A DNA stretch of 64,000 nucleotides from assembly GCA_017798145.1 (NCBI GenBank), contig CP059069.1, positions 2,217,226-2,281,225 of the forward strand, written 5' to 3'. Positions 39,075 to 48,945 of the stretch are shown piece by piece; position 1 is the first letter of the stretch; each line of letters starts with the position of its first letter. Both the position numbers and the translations under genes were made by a program. The stretch is from Akkermansiaceae bacterium. Lineage in GTDB: Bacteria > Verrucomicrobiota > Verrucomicrobiia > Verrucomicrobiales > Akkermansiaceae. The notes beneath the pieces were generated by a model. That model searched no databases and had not been told where the DNA came from. It saw nothing but the letters and a program-made list of their open reading frames with translations.

Positions 39075-40625
39075 TCAGGAGCGGCGGGCGGAAAAGATGA
39101 TGCCACCGATGATGAGCATGGCTGCGGGGGCGAAGATGAGGTTGAGGCGGTTGATGAATGAGACCTGGGCATCGAGGAGCGGGAGGAGATAGACGCCGAT
39201 GGGGCGGGGCGAGAGGCCGGCGAGGGACTCGCGGTGGACGAGCCAGTTGGCGGCGGAGGAGAGGAAGTCGATGTTCTCGGCGCGCTGGCGGTCGGGATCG
39301 AGGAAGTCGGTGTTGGCGATGACGGCCATGCGGGACGTGTCTGCGGCGAAGCGGTCGTCGTTGGCGGCGCCGCGGGTGACGGCTGCGGCGAGATCGAGGG
39401 GGGCGGGGGTGTCCGTCACGGGGTCGAAACTTTCGCCGGCGGGGGGGGTGCCGGCGGTTGCCCCGAATTCGGTTTCGCCCCAGAAGCCGCTGGCGATGCG
39501 GATGAGGGGAATGGGAGAGATTTTCCGTACGGCAAGGTCTTCTGCGTTCTCGCGGACATCGAGGGAAGAGGATGCCCCCTCGAAGACAGCGGCCTGGCCG
39601 GAGAGATCCTTGAGGAAAGGGATGCCCTGGATGAAATTCCCGCGGGCGGTGGTGCTTAGGCGACCGTCCTGCATGGTGATGATACGGTCGCGGCGCGGGG
39701 TGATGCCCTTGGAGCGGAGGAAGATACGGAGCTTGTCCGGGCACTCTCCGGGGCTGAGCAGGACGAGGATGGCGGCGCGGGGGCTGTTCCAATAGGCCTC
39801 CAGGGTGGCGATTTCCGCGTCGCTGAAGTCGTATTTCGGGGCGATGATCGCGATGCCATCCACGTCATCCGGGATGGCGGCGAGGCCGCCGAGGTTCGCC
39901 GGGGTGAGGCGGATGTTCTGGTAGCGGAGGGTCGCGGCGAGGTTGTCCCAGGGGGAGTTTTGGCCTTCCGCATCGATGCGGGATTTATCGGCAAGGAAAA
40001 GCATGGTGCGGGGCTTGCCCTCGATGGCCTCGACGAGGCGGGCCGTGAGGAGATCCTCGGCGCGGAAGTTTTCCGGGCGGCGTTGGCCTTTCTCATCGAC
40101 GGCGTATGTGATCATCTCATCGGCGAGGGCGATCGTGATGTGGGGGTTGAGCGCGGGGGTGCCGGTGGCGGCTTCCGTGACGATGGGCGTGGACTCGTCG
40201 GGGCGGGCGTCGATGAGGATGAGGTCGCTGACGAGGGTGAGGTTGTAGGCGGCGGTGAACTGGGAAGTCCTGTCCGGGGAGCGGAGTGGATCAATGACCT
40301 CGAGTTCGATTTTTCCGGCGGAGTTGCGGGAGTATTCCTCGGCGAGGGAGCGGACACGCTGGTGGAAGGGGGAGGAGCGGCCGAAGAGCATGGTCAGCTT
40401 GACGGGGTTGGCGCGGGAGGAGACGGGCTTGCTCCTGAGGTAATTCACGGTGGAGGAGGAGAGCGTGTAGTCCGCGGTGCGGGAGAGATCGGCGCGGCTG
40501 TGGTTTTGCGAGGAAAGGTAGTTCGCGAAGATCACGGCGGAGAGGAGCAGGGCGATCTGGGATACGGAGAGGAAACCGAGGCCGATGCGGTTCGGGCGGG
40601 ACTGGCGGTTCTTGTTCTGGGACAT
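39075..40625 (-). CDS. GldG-like ABC transport auxiliary protein
   Basis: 516 residues. One membrane segment near the N-terminus (ISVSQIALLLSAVIFANYL region), a large periplasmic domain like the GldG/auxiliary ABC family (LTMLFGRSSPFHQRVRSLAE, IDPLRSPDRTSQF, GIPFLKDLSGQ) and a C-terminal membrane segment (LIFAPAAMLIIGGIIFSARR). The stop is just beside the permease gene start region; spacing in the operon is 3 bp on that side and 79 bp before DUF4340. Role in secretion or gliding is inferred. Confidence 0.85.
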   Translation of the reverse strand: MSQNKNRQSRPNRIGLGFLSVSQIALLLSAVIFANYLSSQNHSRADLSRTADYTLSSSTVNYLRSKPVSSRANPVKLTMLFGRSSPFHQRVRSLAEEYSRNSAGKIELEVIDPLRSPDRTSQFTAAYNLTLVSDLILIDARPDESTPIVTEAATGTPALNPHITIALADEMITYAVDEKGQRRPENFRAEDLLTARLVEAIEGKPRTMLFLADKSRIDAEGQNSPWDNLAATLRYQNIRLTPANLGGLAAIPDDVDGIAIIAPKYDFSDAEIATLEAYWNSPRAAILVLLSPGECPDKLRIFLRSKGITPRRDRIITMQDGRLSTTARGNFIQGIPFLKDLSGQAAVFEGASSSLDVRENAEDLAVRKISPIPLIRIASGFWGETEFGATAGTPPAGESFDPVTDTPAPLDLAAAVTRGAANDDRFAADTSRMAVIANTDFLDPDRQRAENIDFLSSAANWLVHRESLAGLSPRPIGVYLLPLLDAQVSFINRLNLIFAPAAMLIIGGIIFSARRS

Positions 40626-40628
40626 GGC

Positions 40629-41381
40629 TTAGGGACGCCAGCGGCGGAGGTCGATAACCTGGTGGGTGAGGAAGAGGACGAAAGCGGTTAGAGAGAGGTA
40701 GTAAACGGCGGGGCGGGTATCGAGGAGGCCGTTGGTGAAGTAGTGGAGGTGCTGCTGCGAGGAAATGTAATGGAAGAGGCCGGCACCCGCAAAGGACTCC
40801 CCCCAAATCACGGTGACGAAGCCGAGGAAGTAGTGGATGACGAGGATGGTGATGGTGACGATGCCCGCGATGATCTGGCTGGATGTGAGGGCGGAGGCAA
40901 GGCAGCCGATGGCGGTGAAGGCCGCCCCCATGAGGAACAGGATGAGGAAGCTGCCGTAGAGCGCACCCTCGGAGTAGGCGGGCTGGATTTCCGTCAACCA
41001 GGAGAACGCCTTGAACTGGAACCAGGCGGGGATCCAGAGGATGGTGTAGAAGACCATGGCCGCGAGGTATTTGGAGAGGACGACCTGCCAGGTGCGCACC
41101 GGGGCGGTGAGGAGGGTCTCCATGGTGCCGGAACGTTCCTCATCCGCAAAGAGGCGCATGGTGATGAGTGGGAAAATGAATAGGAAGTAGAACCAGAAGA
41201 GAGGGGTATGAAAGGTGACATAAACCAGCGAATCCTTCACCGGCGTGTCGCGGAAGCCTTTCATCGCGGAGGAAAGGGAAAGCCCCTGCATCAGCACGAC
41301 GAAGGCGAGCACGACCCATCCGAAGGGGCTGAGGAAGTAGGTGTTGAGTTCCTTTCTGGCAAGGATACGGAGGACGCGCAT
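40629..41381 (-). CDS. ABC-2 type permease
   Basis: 250 residues from the ATG at 41381 (MRVLRILARKELNTYFLSPF). Six hydrophobic segments and the hallmark LFADEERSGTMETLLTAPV between the second and third segments identify the gliding/Nos-type ABC-2 permease family. It pairs with an ATPase that is normally encoded next door. No such gene is present on either side within this window, so the ATPase must be elsewhere or lost. Confidence 0.9.
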   Translation of the reverse strand: MRVLRILARKELNTYFLSPFGWVVLAFVVLMQGLSLSSAMKGFRDTPVKDSLVYVTFHTPLFWFYFLFIFPLITMRLFADEERSGTMETLLTAPVRTWQVVLSKYLAAMVFYTILWIPAWFQFKAFSWLTEIQPAYSEGALYGSFLILFLMGAAFTAIGCLASALTSSQIIAGIVTITILVIHYFLGFVTVIWGESFAGAGLFHYISSQQHLHYFTNGLLDTRPAVYYLSLTAFVLFLTHQVIDLRRWRP

Positions 41382-41782
41382 GGGTGGGAAGCTTGAACGC
41401 TCAGGGGCGAACGTCCAACCCAGAATTGCGGGGGATTTTCCAAGGGTCAACTGCTGGGGAGAGGTGCTTGTTTCCGGAGGGATTCCGCGCCCGCAGGTCG
41501 TGGAATCTTGCGGTAGGTCACGGACAGGCAAGATGATTTTCCTCGCGGTGGCGCTCCACGGTGGCGGCCCTGCCTGCATGGGCATGGGGGGCGCGGCCGA
41601 CGGGCCCGGCATTCCGGCCGGGGATTCATTCGAAATGCCTTATCTCTTCCGATAAACCCGGCGAGATAGGGCGGAGGAACGCAGCGGGTGATCCCAGCTT
41701 CACAAGGAAGCTGGCTTCTCCGGAACCGAATCCGCCCCGGGACCCAGGGTTGCCCATGTTTCATCCCGACCGCTTGGCCGGC
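41382..41782. other. Intergenic region between permease and ilvH
   Basis: About 400 bp without a convincing gene. It holds a hairpin CCAGCTTC/GAAGCTGG at about 41695-41715 just downstream of ilvH, without a following T run. It may end or process the ilv message. Confidence 0.4.
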
Positions 41783-42313
41783 TTACGTCGGCTGCTCGCC
41801 GCGGGCCATGACGACCTTGCCGGTGCGCACGGTCTCGATGATCTCGTATTGTGAGAACATGCCGACGGCGGCATCCACCTTGGGGCTGTCTCCGGTGATC
41901 ATGACGACCATGGAAGTGGGCGTGAGATCGACGGTTTTCCCCCCGAAATGCTCGGTGATCTGTAGCGCGGCGGAGCGCTCATCCGCGCTGCAGAGGATCT
42001 TGATGAGGATCATTTCCTTGGTCACCGAGTCCTTGCTCGTGTGCTCGGAGCAATGGATCACATCGATGAGTTTCCCGACCTGCTTGATGATCTGCTCAAG
42101 CCCAGCGGAATCCCCGGAGATGCCGATGGTCATGCGGGAAAACTGCGGGTTGCGGCCTTGGGAGACGACAAGGGAGTCGATGTTGAAGCCTCGGCGCGAG
42201 AACACCTGGCAGATGCGCATGAGGACGCCCGGCTCGTTGTTGACGAGGATGGAGAGCGTATGGCCGGAGCCGGAAAGGCTCGCTGCGACTGGGGTATCGG
42301 TGGTGGTGATCAT
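41783..42313 (-). CDS. ilvH: Acetolactate synthase small subunit
   Basis: 176 residues. The N-terminal ACT domain (HTLSILVNNEPGVLMRICQV, FSRRGFNIDSLVVS) binds valine for feedback control of IlvB. The C-terminal regulatory domain includes EMILIKILC and GKTVDLTPTSMVVMITGD. The length is normal. It follows ilvB in the same direction after a gap of 105 bp that holds a short repeat also found between sufC and sufB. Branched-chain amino acid synthesis, cytosol. Confidence 0.95.
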   Translation of the reverse strand: MITTTDTPVAASLSGSGHTLSILVNNEPGVLMRICQVFSRRGFNIDSLVVSQGRNPQFSRMTIGISGDSAGLEQIIKQVGKLIDVIHCSEHTSKDSVTKEMILIKILCSADERSAALQITEHFGGKTVDLTPTSMVVMITGDSPKVDAAVGMFSQYEIIETVRTGKVVMARGEQPT

Positions 42314-42418
42314 TATAAGTGAAAAGTGTGAAGTGGACAGTGATCAGTGGGAGTGTGTTGCTTCGCAAGGAGGTAGGTAACAGGGAACTGCTCACCGATT
42401 ACTTACCGCTCAATCGGT

Positions 42419-44146
42419 TCACGTGGAGCCGACGGGTTTGGCCATGCGTGATTTGGGGGCTTCGGTGATCATGTCCTCGAGGGCGGCGCCTGCGGGGATC
42501 ATCGGGAAGACGTTGTCGGTTTTCACACATTCCGCATGGATGAGGATGGGGCCGTCGTTGTAGGCGAGGGCTTTTTCGAGCTGCTTGGTGACATCCGCCG
42601 GGCGCTTGATATACACGGAGGGGATGCCGTAGGCGGCGGCGAGCTTGCAGAAATCCGGGTTGCCGATGAGATCCACGCCGGAGGTGCGGTCTTCGTAGAA
42701 GAGCTCCTGCCATTGGCGGACCATGCCGAGGTAGTGGTTGTTGAGCACGACGATTTTCACCGGCAGCTTGTGGATCGCGGCGGTGGCGAGTTCGAACAGG
42801 GTCATCTGGAAGCCGCCGTCGCCGGAGATGGAAATGACTGTTTTCTTGGGGTGAGCGAGCTGTGCGCCGATGGCGGCGGGGAATCCGAATCCCATGGTGC
42901 CTGCACCGCCGGAGGAGAGCCAGTGGTAGGATTCGTGGTTCTTGTAGAACTGCGCGGCCCACATCTGGTGCTGGCCGACGTCGGTGGAGACGATGGCATC
43001 GCCCTTGGTGAGGTGGTAGAGCTCGTCGATGACCTGCTGCATCCGCAGGCCGCCCTGCTTCTTGTAGCCGAGCGGGAACTTCTTCCTGTAACCGTTGAGC
43101 TTCTCGTTCCATTCGGGGTGCTTCATCGGCGCGATCTTCTCGTTGATCTCTGCGACCGCAGCCTTGGCGTCGCCAACAATCATGACGTCGGGCTGGATCA
43201 TTTTTCCGGCTTCCGCCGGGTCGATGTCGATGTGGATGATCTTGGCGTCCTTGCAGAACTTTGCCGGCTGGCCGATGATGCGGTCGTCGAAACGGGAGCC
43301 GATGTTGATGAGCAGGTCGCACTCGATCATGGCCTTGTTCGCGTAGGCGGTGCCGTGCATGCCGAGCATGCCGAGCGAGAGCGGGTGGTTCTCGGGGAAA
43401 ACGCCCTTGCCGAGGAGGGTGGAAGTCACCGGGCAATCCAGCGTTTCGGCAAGGTGCATGAGCTCCTTGTCTGCGCGGGCGATCATGCAGCCCTGGCCTG
43501 CGAGGATCACCGGGCGCTTGGCGTTGGCGATGAGTGCGGCGGCTTCCTTGACAGCCTTCTTGCAGATGTCGAAGTCCTTGCTCGGATCGTATCCGGGCAG
43601 GTTGATCTTCGGCTTCATCTCGCCGCTGAACGGCCCCTGGGAAATGTCTTTTGGCACGTCGATGAGCACCGGTCCGGGGCGGCCTGTGGTGGCGATGTGG
43701 TAGGCCTCGCGGGCGATGCGCGGGAGGGCGTTGGTGTCTTTCACCAGCCAGTTGTGTTTTACTACGGGTATCGTGATTCCGAAGATGTCGGCTTCCTGGA
43801 AGGCGTCCTTGCCGAGCATCCAGGTCACGGTCTGGCCACAGATCACGATCATCGGCACGGAGTCCATCATCGCGGTCATCAGGCCGGTGACGGTGTTCCC
43901 GGCGCCGGGGCCGGAGGTGACGAGGACGGCGGCGGGTTTGCCGGTGGCGCGCGCATAGCCATCGGCCATGTGGACGGCTCCCTGCTCGTGGCGGACGAGG
44001 ATGAATTTCATCTTGGTCTTGACCGTCTCGAGCGCATCGAAGATCGGGATTGCAGCGCCTCCGGAGTATCCGAAGATGAATTCGATCCCGAGGTCATCGA
44101 GAGTCTTGATTAGCGCCTGTGCGCCGTCGATTTGTTGCTTGGCCAT
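42419..44146 (-). CDS. ilvB: Acetolactate synthase large subunit
   Basis: 575 residues from the ATG at 44146 (MAKQQIDGAQALIKTLDDLG). It is the ThDP enzyme that condenses two pyruvates to acetolactate, or pyruvate with 2-oxobutyrate. Visible motifs: RHEQGAVHMADGYARATG with the catalytic Glu, the FAD/ThDP-region GQTVTWMLGKDAF, and GDGGFQMTLFEL...LNN, the metal-ThDP site. Full length, normal for the family. Divergent from the M50 protease gene over 225 bp, which must hold both promoters. Confidence 0.96.
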   Translation of the reverse strand: MAKQQIDGAQALIKTLDDLGIEFIFGYSGGAAIPIFDALETVKTKMKFILVRHEQGAVHMADGYARATGKPAAVLVTSGPGAGNTVTGLMTAMMDSVPMIVICGQTVTWMLGKDAFQEADIFGITIPVVKHNWLVKDTNALPRIAREAYHIATTGRPGPVLIDVPKDISQGPFSGEMKPKINLPGYDPSKDFDICKKAVKEAAALIANAKRPVILAGQGCMIARADKELMHLAETLDCPVTSTLLGKGVFPENHPLSLGMLGMHGTAYANKAMIECDLLINIGSRFDDRIIGQPAKFCKDAKIIHIDIDPAEAGKMIQPDVMIVGDAKAAVAEINEKIAPMKHPEWNEKLNGYRKKFPLGYKKQGGLRMQQVIDELYHLTKGDAIVSTDVGQHQMWAAQFYKNHESYHWLSSGGAGTMGFGFPAAIGAQLAHPKKTVISISGDGGFQMTLFELATAAIHKLPVKIVVLNNHYLGMVRQWQELFYEDRTSGVDLIGNPDFCKLAAAYGIPSVYIKRPADVTKQLEKALAYNDGPILIHAECVKTDNVFPMIPAGAALEDMITEAPKSRMAKPVGST

Positions 44147-44371
44147 GAAAAATGGGGTTAGATGCGAATGATTGCCCCGGATTTGCGCGGATAGCAATCG
44201 AAAATTGGCGATTTCGCGGCAAACTTGTGATTTTAGGGTGGGATTTTTCTGAAAGATTCGCCATTGCCCATGAAAGATCGGATTTCCGGTTCTCCGGCTT
44301 TGGGAAAATGCGTTTGAGCTTTTTGCCATCGAGGTTGCGCCGCCCTGCAATCCGGCATAGGAAAAAGCCGT

Positions 44372-45004
44372 ATGTTTGAATTCAGGATTTTCAATGTCCC
44401 GGTGCGGGTGGAGCCATGGTTCTGGGTGGTGATGGCGCTGCTGGGAGGGGCGATGGGTGCGGACAGCAAGGAGGCGCTTGTGCTGGTGCTGATTTTCATG
44501 GTGGCGGGATTCATCTCCATCCTTGTCCATGAGCTGGGGCACGCGCTGATGGCCAGGCACTTCGGGAACCGGGTCCACATCCTGCTCTACGGGATGGGCG
44601 GGCTGGCATTTCGGGAAGGTGGCAGGAACAGCAGGAAACGCGATTTCATGATCGCCGCAGCGGGTCCCGCGATCCAGATCGCGCTGGGGCTTGCGGTGAT
44701 CCTGGCATTCCGCGCCTCCGGCAACACGAATCCCTATCTGAGCGCCTTTGTGGCGATATTTTTCTGGATCAGCGTGATCTGGGCGCTGCTGAACCTGCTC
44801 CCCATCCTGCCGCTGGACGGAGGCCGGCTGCTGGAGTCCGTGCTGGGCCCGCGACGGATGCGCACGACCCTGACGGTGTCCGCCGCCACTGCCGCGGGGG
44901 CGGCGGTGTTCGCGCTGCTGGGCGGGTATTATGTGGGCGCGATCTTTGCTGGCTACCTTGCCTACCAATCCTACAAGCAGCTCCAGCAGCCCTCCTGGCG
45001 CTAG
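44372..45004 (+). CDS. Site-2 protease family (M50) membrane metalloprotease
   Basis: 210 residues. The zinc motif HELGH is at 53-57 (ILVHELGHALMARHFG), and the distal ligand motif LLPILPLDGGRLLESV is near residue 150. About five membrane segments. It cleaves substrates within the membrane; the target is unknown. AGGAAAAAG precedes the ATG. The stop overlaps the stop of the convergent exporter gene in CTAG. Confidence 0.88.
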   Translation: MFEFRIFNVPVRVEPWFWVVMALLGGAMGADSKEALVLVLIFMVAGFISILVHELGHALMARHFGNRVHILLYGMGGLAFREGGRNSRKRDFMIAAAGPAIQIALGLAVILAFRASGNTNPYLSAFVAIFFWISVIWALLNLLPILPLDGGRLLESVLGPRRMRTTLTVSAATAAGAAVFALLGGYYVGAIFAGYLAYQSYKQLQQPSWR

Positions 45005-45741
45005 GCCCAGAGCAGGCGCAGGGCGGCGACGAAGGCGAAGATAACGATCATCCACTCGAATACCGCCTGGGGCACACGCCCGATGAGCCAGCGCCCGGCG
45101 ATGATGCCGATGACGACGCCCGGCAGGAGTTTCAGGTTTTCCAAAAGGCTGTCCGTGGTGATGAGTGCGAGCTTGGCGTTGAGGGGGATTTTGATCAAGT
45201 TGACCAGCAGGAAAAACCTGGCACCTATGCCGAGCATTTCCATCTTGGGCAGGCGGCGGGCGAGGAAATAGAGCTGGATCACCGGGCCAGCGGCGTTGGC
45301 GAGCATGGTGGAGAAGCCGCCCAGCGAGCCGGCCGCCACTCCGAAACCGTGGGATTGCGCGAGCCTGTCGAAGAACACGGGGCGCAGTTTCCGCAAGGCC
45401 TGCACGGCCACCATGAAGAGGACGCAGCCGCCGATGGCGCGCCGCGCCGCGCCGTCATCGATTTCCCCGAGCAGCCACCAGCCGATCAGGATGCCGGCGA
45501 GGGTGGCGGGGAGGAGTTTCCAGACGGGCTTCCACGACCCGTGTTTCAGGAAGGCGGGGTAGGCCATCAGGTCGGCGGCGATGAGCAGGGGCAGGGCCAG
45601 CCCCACCGAGGCCTTGGGGCCGTAGATTTCCGCGAGGATCACCACGGAAACCATGGAGATCCCGCTGAACCCGGCCTTGGCGATGCCGATGCAGACGGCA
45701 GCCACAAGTGCGATGGCAAGCTTTTCCGGGTCCCCGAGCAT
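45001..45741 (-). CDS. TauE/SafE-type membrane exporter
   Basis: 246 residues from the ATG at 45741 (MLGDPEKLAIALVAAVCIGI). About eight membrane segments, with the repeat-start motif GIAKAGFSGISMVSVVI and a second GGFSTMLANAAGPVIQLYFL, as in TauE/SafE (DUF81) proteins, which export sulfite or organosulfonates in characterised cases. Substrate here is not inferable. Confidence 0.88.
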   Translation of the reverse strand: MLGDPEKLAIALVAAVCIGIAKAGFSGISMVSVVILAEIYGPKASVGLALPLLIAADLMAYPAFLKHGSWKPVWKLLPATLAGILIGWWLLGEIDDGAARRAIGGCVLFMVAVQALRKLRPVFFDRLAQSHGFGVAAGSLGGFSTMLANAAGPVIQLYFLARRLPKMEMLGIGARFFLLVNLIKIPLNAKLALITTDSLLENLKLLPGVVIGIIAGRWLIGRVPQAVFEWMIVIFAFVAALRLLWA

Positions 45742-45860
45742 CCGGGCGGCAGAGTGGACGCAAGTGTGACGGGAGAGAAGCCCATTTGTGGGCGGCCTTG
45801 GGGCGCTTTGCCGCGATTCCGGTTGCGGGGTCCTGTGGCTGTGGTTAGGAACCCGGGGCA

Positions 45861-48443
45861 ATGAAAGGTCGCTCCAAATACCAGCTCGAGCGGGAACGCG
45901 CGGAAGCCAGGAAAGGCCTGCCGCTGCCCACCATCCTGGCGATGATGTTCGCCTCGGGCTTCGCGGGGCTGGTCTACCAGGTTCTGTGGATGAACCAGCT
46001 GGGCCTGCTTTTCGGGAACACCGCCCATGCGGCATCCGTGACCCTCGCAGCGTTCTTCGCGGGGCTGGGCGCGGGCAGCTGGTGGTTCGGGAAACGCGTC
46101 GGCGCGTCCGGCAACCCTCTGCGGCTGTATGCCTGGCTGGAGATCGGCATAGGTTTGGGTGCGCTCACCTATTTTCTGGTGCTCGCGGCCTTACGCGCGC
46201 TTTATCCGCTGGCCTACGCATCGCTGGGCGGCAGCGGCTGGATGATGGCGCTCAAGTTCGGCCTTTCCCTGGCTTTGATCTTCCCGCCGGCCTTCTTCAT
46301 GGGCGGAACCATTCCCGCGATCGGCCAGGCATTGATCCGGGAGCGCGCGGCCTTCGGGAAAACGGCGGCCCTCATCTACGGCACCAACACCCTCGGCGCG
46401 GCGCTGGGTGTTGCCGGTGCGGCGTTCATCCTCATCCCTTCCTTCGGTTTCCGCATCACCTATGCGCTGGCTGTGGCGCTCTCGCTGGGCGTGGCGCTCG
46501 TTTCATGGAGGCTCTCGGGAGCAAGCCGGTCCGCAGAGGCACCGGAGGCTGCGGCGGAAGCGGGCGGCGGCAAAGCACGCGCCACGCTGCGGGACTGCGT
46601 GCTGCTGGGGCTGTGCTTTTTTTCCGGGTTCGCGGTGCTTGCGCTCGAAGTGATCTGGACGCGGATCTTCGCCCAGGTGCATGAGAACTCGGTCTATTCC
46701 TTCGCCATCATCCTGACGGTGGTCATCGTATGCCTGGCCGTCGGGGCATGGATCAGCTCCGGGATTGCAAGGCTGGACAGGCCGCCGCTGCAGCTGGCCG
46801 GTGCCATCATGGTGGGCGGCGGTCTGTTGCTCGTGCTCACCCCCACCATCCTGATGCGGGTCACCGGCGAGCTCCAGCCCGTCCATGCCATCGAGGCCTG
46901 GTCCCTGCATATCCGCCGCATCTACCGCATGGGCTTCTCCGGGGTGGGCCTGGCGGCGGTCGCGCTGGGCATGCTCTTCCCGTTTCTCATGAAGGCGGCG
47001 GAAAAAATGCGGGGTGCACCCGGTGCCGTCCTCGGGCGCATGCTTGCGGCCAACACCCTCGGCGCGATCTCCGGAGCGCTCGCAGGCGGCTTCATCCTGC
47101 TGCCCGCCATCGGCATGTGGAGCAGCCTGCGCCTCATCGCCGCCTGTTACCTGCTTGCCGCGATGCTCCTGCCCCTCGGATGGAAACGCTTCGGCATCGC
47201 CTGCCGGGCCTGCGCCGTGCTGGGCCTCGCCGTGCTCTTCACCGTGCTGGATCCCTCCGGCCTGCCCGCACAGGGAGAGAGCCCGCAGGGCGGCCCGGCC
47301 ACGGTTGTGGAAACATGGGAGGGCAGCGACAGCACGGTCTCGGTGATGCGCAAGCCAAATGGCCACCTTTCTCTCAAGGTCAACGGCGCCTACGCGCTCG
47401 GATCCACCCAGGCGTATTCCGAGCAGGCCGACCAGCTGCGCATCCCCCTGCTCATCCACCCGGATGTCCGCTCCATCCTCAACATCGGGCTTGGCACCGG
47501 AATGTCGGCGGGGGCGGCGCTGGATCCGCGTTTTCCCAAGGTGGCGAAAATCGTCAGCTGCGAGCTGACCCCGGCCGTGGTCGAGGCGGCGCGCAGCCAC
47601 ATGCCTGCGGAGTACACCGGCGGGGTTTTCACCGATCCGCGTTCCACCATACTCATCGAGGACGGGCGCCATCACCTGATGGCCACCCGGGAGCGGTATG
47701 ACATGATCCATGCCGACCTGTTCCTGCCCTACCAGCGCGGTGCGGGCAGCCTCTACAGCCTGGAGCACTACCGGGCATCCGCCGAGCGGCTTGAGGAGGG
47801 TGGGGTCTTCGTCCAGTGGCTGCCCATGTATCAGCTCACCGAATATGAGTTCGGGGTGATTGCACGCACGATGCTTGAAGCCTTTGGGCAGGTGACCATG
47901 TGGAGAAACAATTTCCTGCCGGGCAACGATAAGGCCGCCCTGATCGGCATGAGGAAGCCCACCCCGCTCCCCGCCCCGCCGGAAATACCCGGGGCACGCC
48001 TCCGGGCGGAGCTGCAAGGGATGGGCTGGGAGAATGCGACGCCGGACCGCATCAAGCCGTCCGCAGACCGCATGCTGCTTTTTTACTGCGGGAACCTGAG
48101 CGCCGCCCGCCGGCTCTTCGAGGGCTATCCGGTCAACACCGACGACAGACCCATCATCGAATACCAGACCCCGCGGCTTTTCCGTGAGATCGCCGCCCAT
48201 GACAAGGTGATCTGGATGCTTGGGCCGAAGTTCACGGATCTCGTAGGCAGGATACTGAGGGAATGCCCGCCGTCCTTGGATCCGGCGCTCCGGTCCCAGC
48301 CGCCGGAAAGCCTCGGCCTTGTGGCTGCCGGCCAGTCCTTCCACCGGTCCATGGTGCTGCGCATGATGGGGCGCATCGGGGAATCCCTGGAAGAATGGGA
48401 TGCGTTCGCCGAAAGCGCCGGGATGAGCGTTCCGTCGGAGTGA
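45861..48443 (+). CDS. Membrane-fused spermidine synthase-like protein
   Basis: 860 residues. The N-terminal half has about 12-14 membrane segments of the transporter-like module usually fused to these enzymes (FASGFAGLVYQVLWMNQLGL at the start). The C-terminal part is a SpeE-like Rossmann domain: LNIGLGTGMSAGAALDPRFP, IEDGRHHLMATRERYDMIHA, DLFLPYQRGAGSLYSLEHY. The substrate-binding Asp residues of true polyamine synthases cannot be confirmed by eye, so methyltransferase-like or unknown activity remains possible. Confidence 0.85.
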   Translation: MKGRSKYQLERERAEARKGLPLPTILAMMFASGFAGLVYQVLWMNQLGLLFGNTAHAASVTLAAFFAGLGAGSWWFGKRVGASGNPLRLYAWLEIGIGLGALTYFLVLAALRALYPLAYASLGGSGWMMALKFGLSLALIFPPAFFMGGTIPAIGQALIRERAAFGKTAALIYGTNTLGAALGVAGAAFILIPSFGFRITYALAVALSLGVALVSWRLSGASRSAEAPEAAAEAGGGKARATLRDCVLLGLCFFSGFAVLALEVIWTRIFAQVHENSVYSFAIILTVVIVCLAVGAWISSGIARLDRPPLQLAGAIMVGGGLLLVLTPTILMRVTGELQPVHAIEAWSLHIRRIYRMGFSGVGLAAVALGMLFPFLMKAAEKMRGAPGAVLGRMLAANTLGAISGALAGGFILLPAIGMWSSLRLIAACYLLAAMLLPLGWKRFGIACRACAVLGLAVLFTVLDPSGLPAQGESPQGGPATVVETWEGSDSTVSVMRKPNGHLSLKVNGAYALGSTQAYSEQADQLRIPLLIHPDVRSILNIGLGTGMSAGAALDPRFPKVAKIVSCELTPAVVEAARSHMPAEYTGGVFTDPRSTILIEDGRHHLMATRERYDMIHADLFLPYQRGAGSLYSLEHYRASAERLEEGGVFVQWLPMYQLTEYEFGVIARTMLEAFGQVTMWRNNFLPGNDKAALIGMRKPTPLPAPPEIPGARLRAELQGMGWENATPDRIKPSADRMLLFYCGNLSAARRLFEGYPVNTDDRPIIEYQTPRLFREIAAHDKVIWMLGPKFTDLVGRILRECPPSLDPALRSQPPESLGLVAAGQSFHRSMVLRMMGRIGESLEEWDAFAESAGMSVPSE

Positions 48444-48459
48444 ACGGCGAAAGCCCGGC

Positions 48460-48888
48460 TCAGCCTTCGCCGCGGGCTTCCTCGACGGCGGCCTTGAACT
48501 CCTTCGCCTTCTCGCGATCCGGCGCGCCATCGATCTTGGCGACGACTTTCTCGCACATCGCATCGGTCACAACGATCGCCGGGCCGCGCTTTGCGCCACC
48601 GACGGCAGCGGGCAATTTGTCGAGATCCTTGTCACCCGGCTCCACCTCGATGACGACAACATCCGAACGTGGGATGGCGGACTTGATCGCCTTGTTGTTC
48701 GCGTTGGTGCTGCTGATGCATTTCGGGCAATTCGGCAGGGCGTATCCCTGGTAGAAGACGAAGGCGACAAGCTTGCCGGACTTGCTCGCGGAGGCCATGG
48801 ACGATTCCAGCTTTCGCTCGCTGAAGCGGGCGCTTGCAAGCGGGGTGGCAAGCAGAAGGGCGGCAATGCCGGCGAGCAGGATTCTCAT
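48460..48888 (-). CDS. Exported thioredoxin-like protein
   Basis: 142 residues from the ATG at 48888, with a signal peptide (MRILLAGIAALLLATPLASA). The mature part has LVAFVFYQGYALPNCPKCIS, a CPKC redox-type motif at the start of a thioredoxin-like fold, and a later alternating strand VVVIEVEPGD. A periplasmic thiol protein by inference. Confidence 0.7.
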   Translation of the reverse strand: MRILLAGIAALLLATPLASARFSERKLESSMASASKSGKLVAFVFYQGYALPNCPKCISSTNANNKAIKSAIPRSDVVVIEVEPGDKDLDKLPAAVGGAKRGPAIVVTDAMCEKVVAKIDGAPDREKAKEFKAAVEEARGEG

Positions 48889-48945
48889 GCGATACCTGAT
48901 GGGCCAGAGCCAAGGCTCCGTCAAGGTGGAAATGGGTGATCCGGC

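Noticed and set aside
42399..43436. Second - strand frame inside ilvB
   Set aside because: Out-of-frame, arginine and histidine rich, no family; ilvB frame is unmistakable.
46503..48563. 686-codon - strand frame opposite the spermidine synthase-like gene
   Set aside because: Antisense shadow; the + strand has membrane segments and SpeE motifs.
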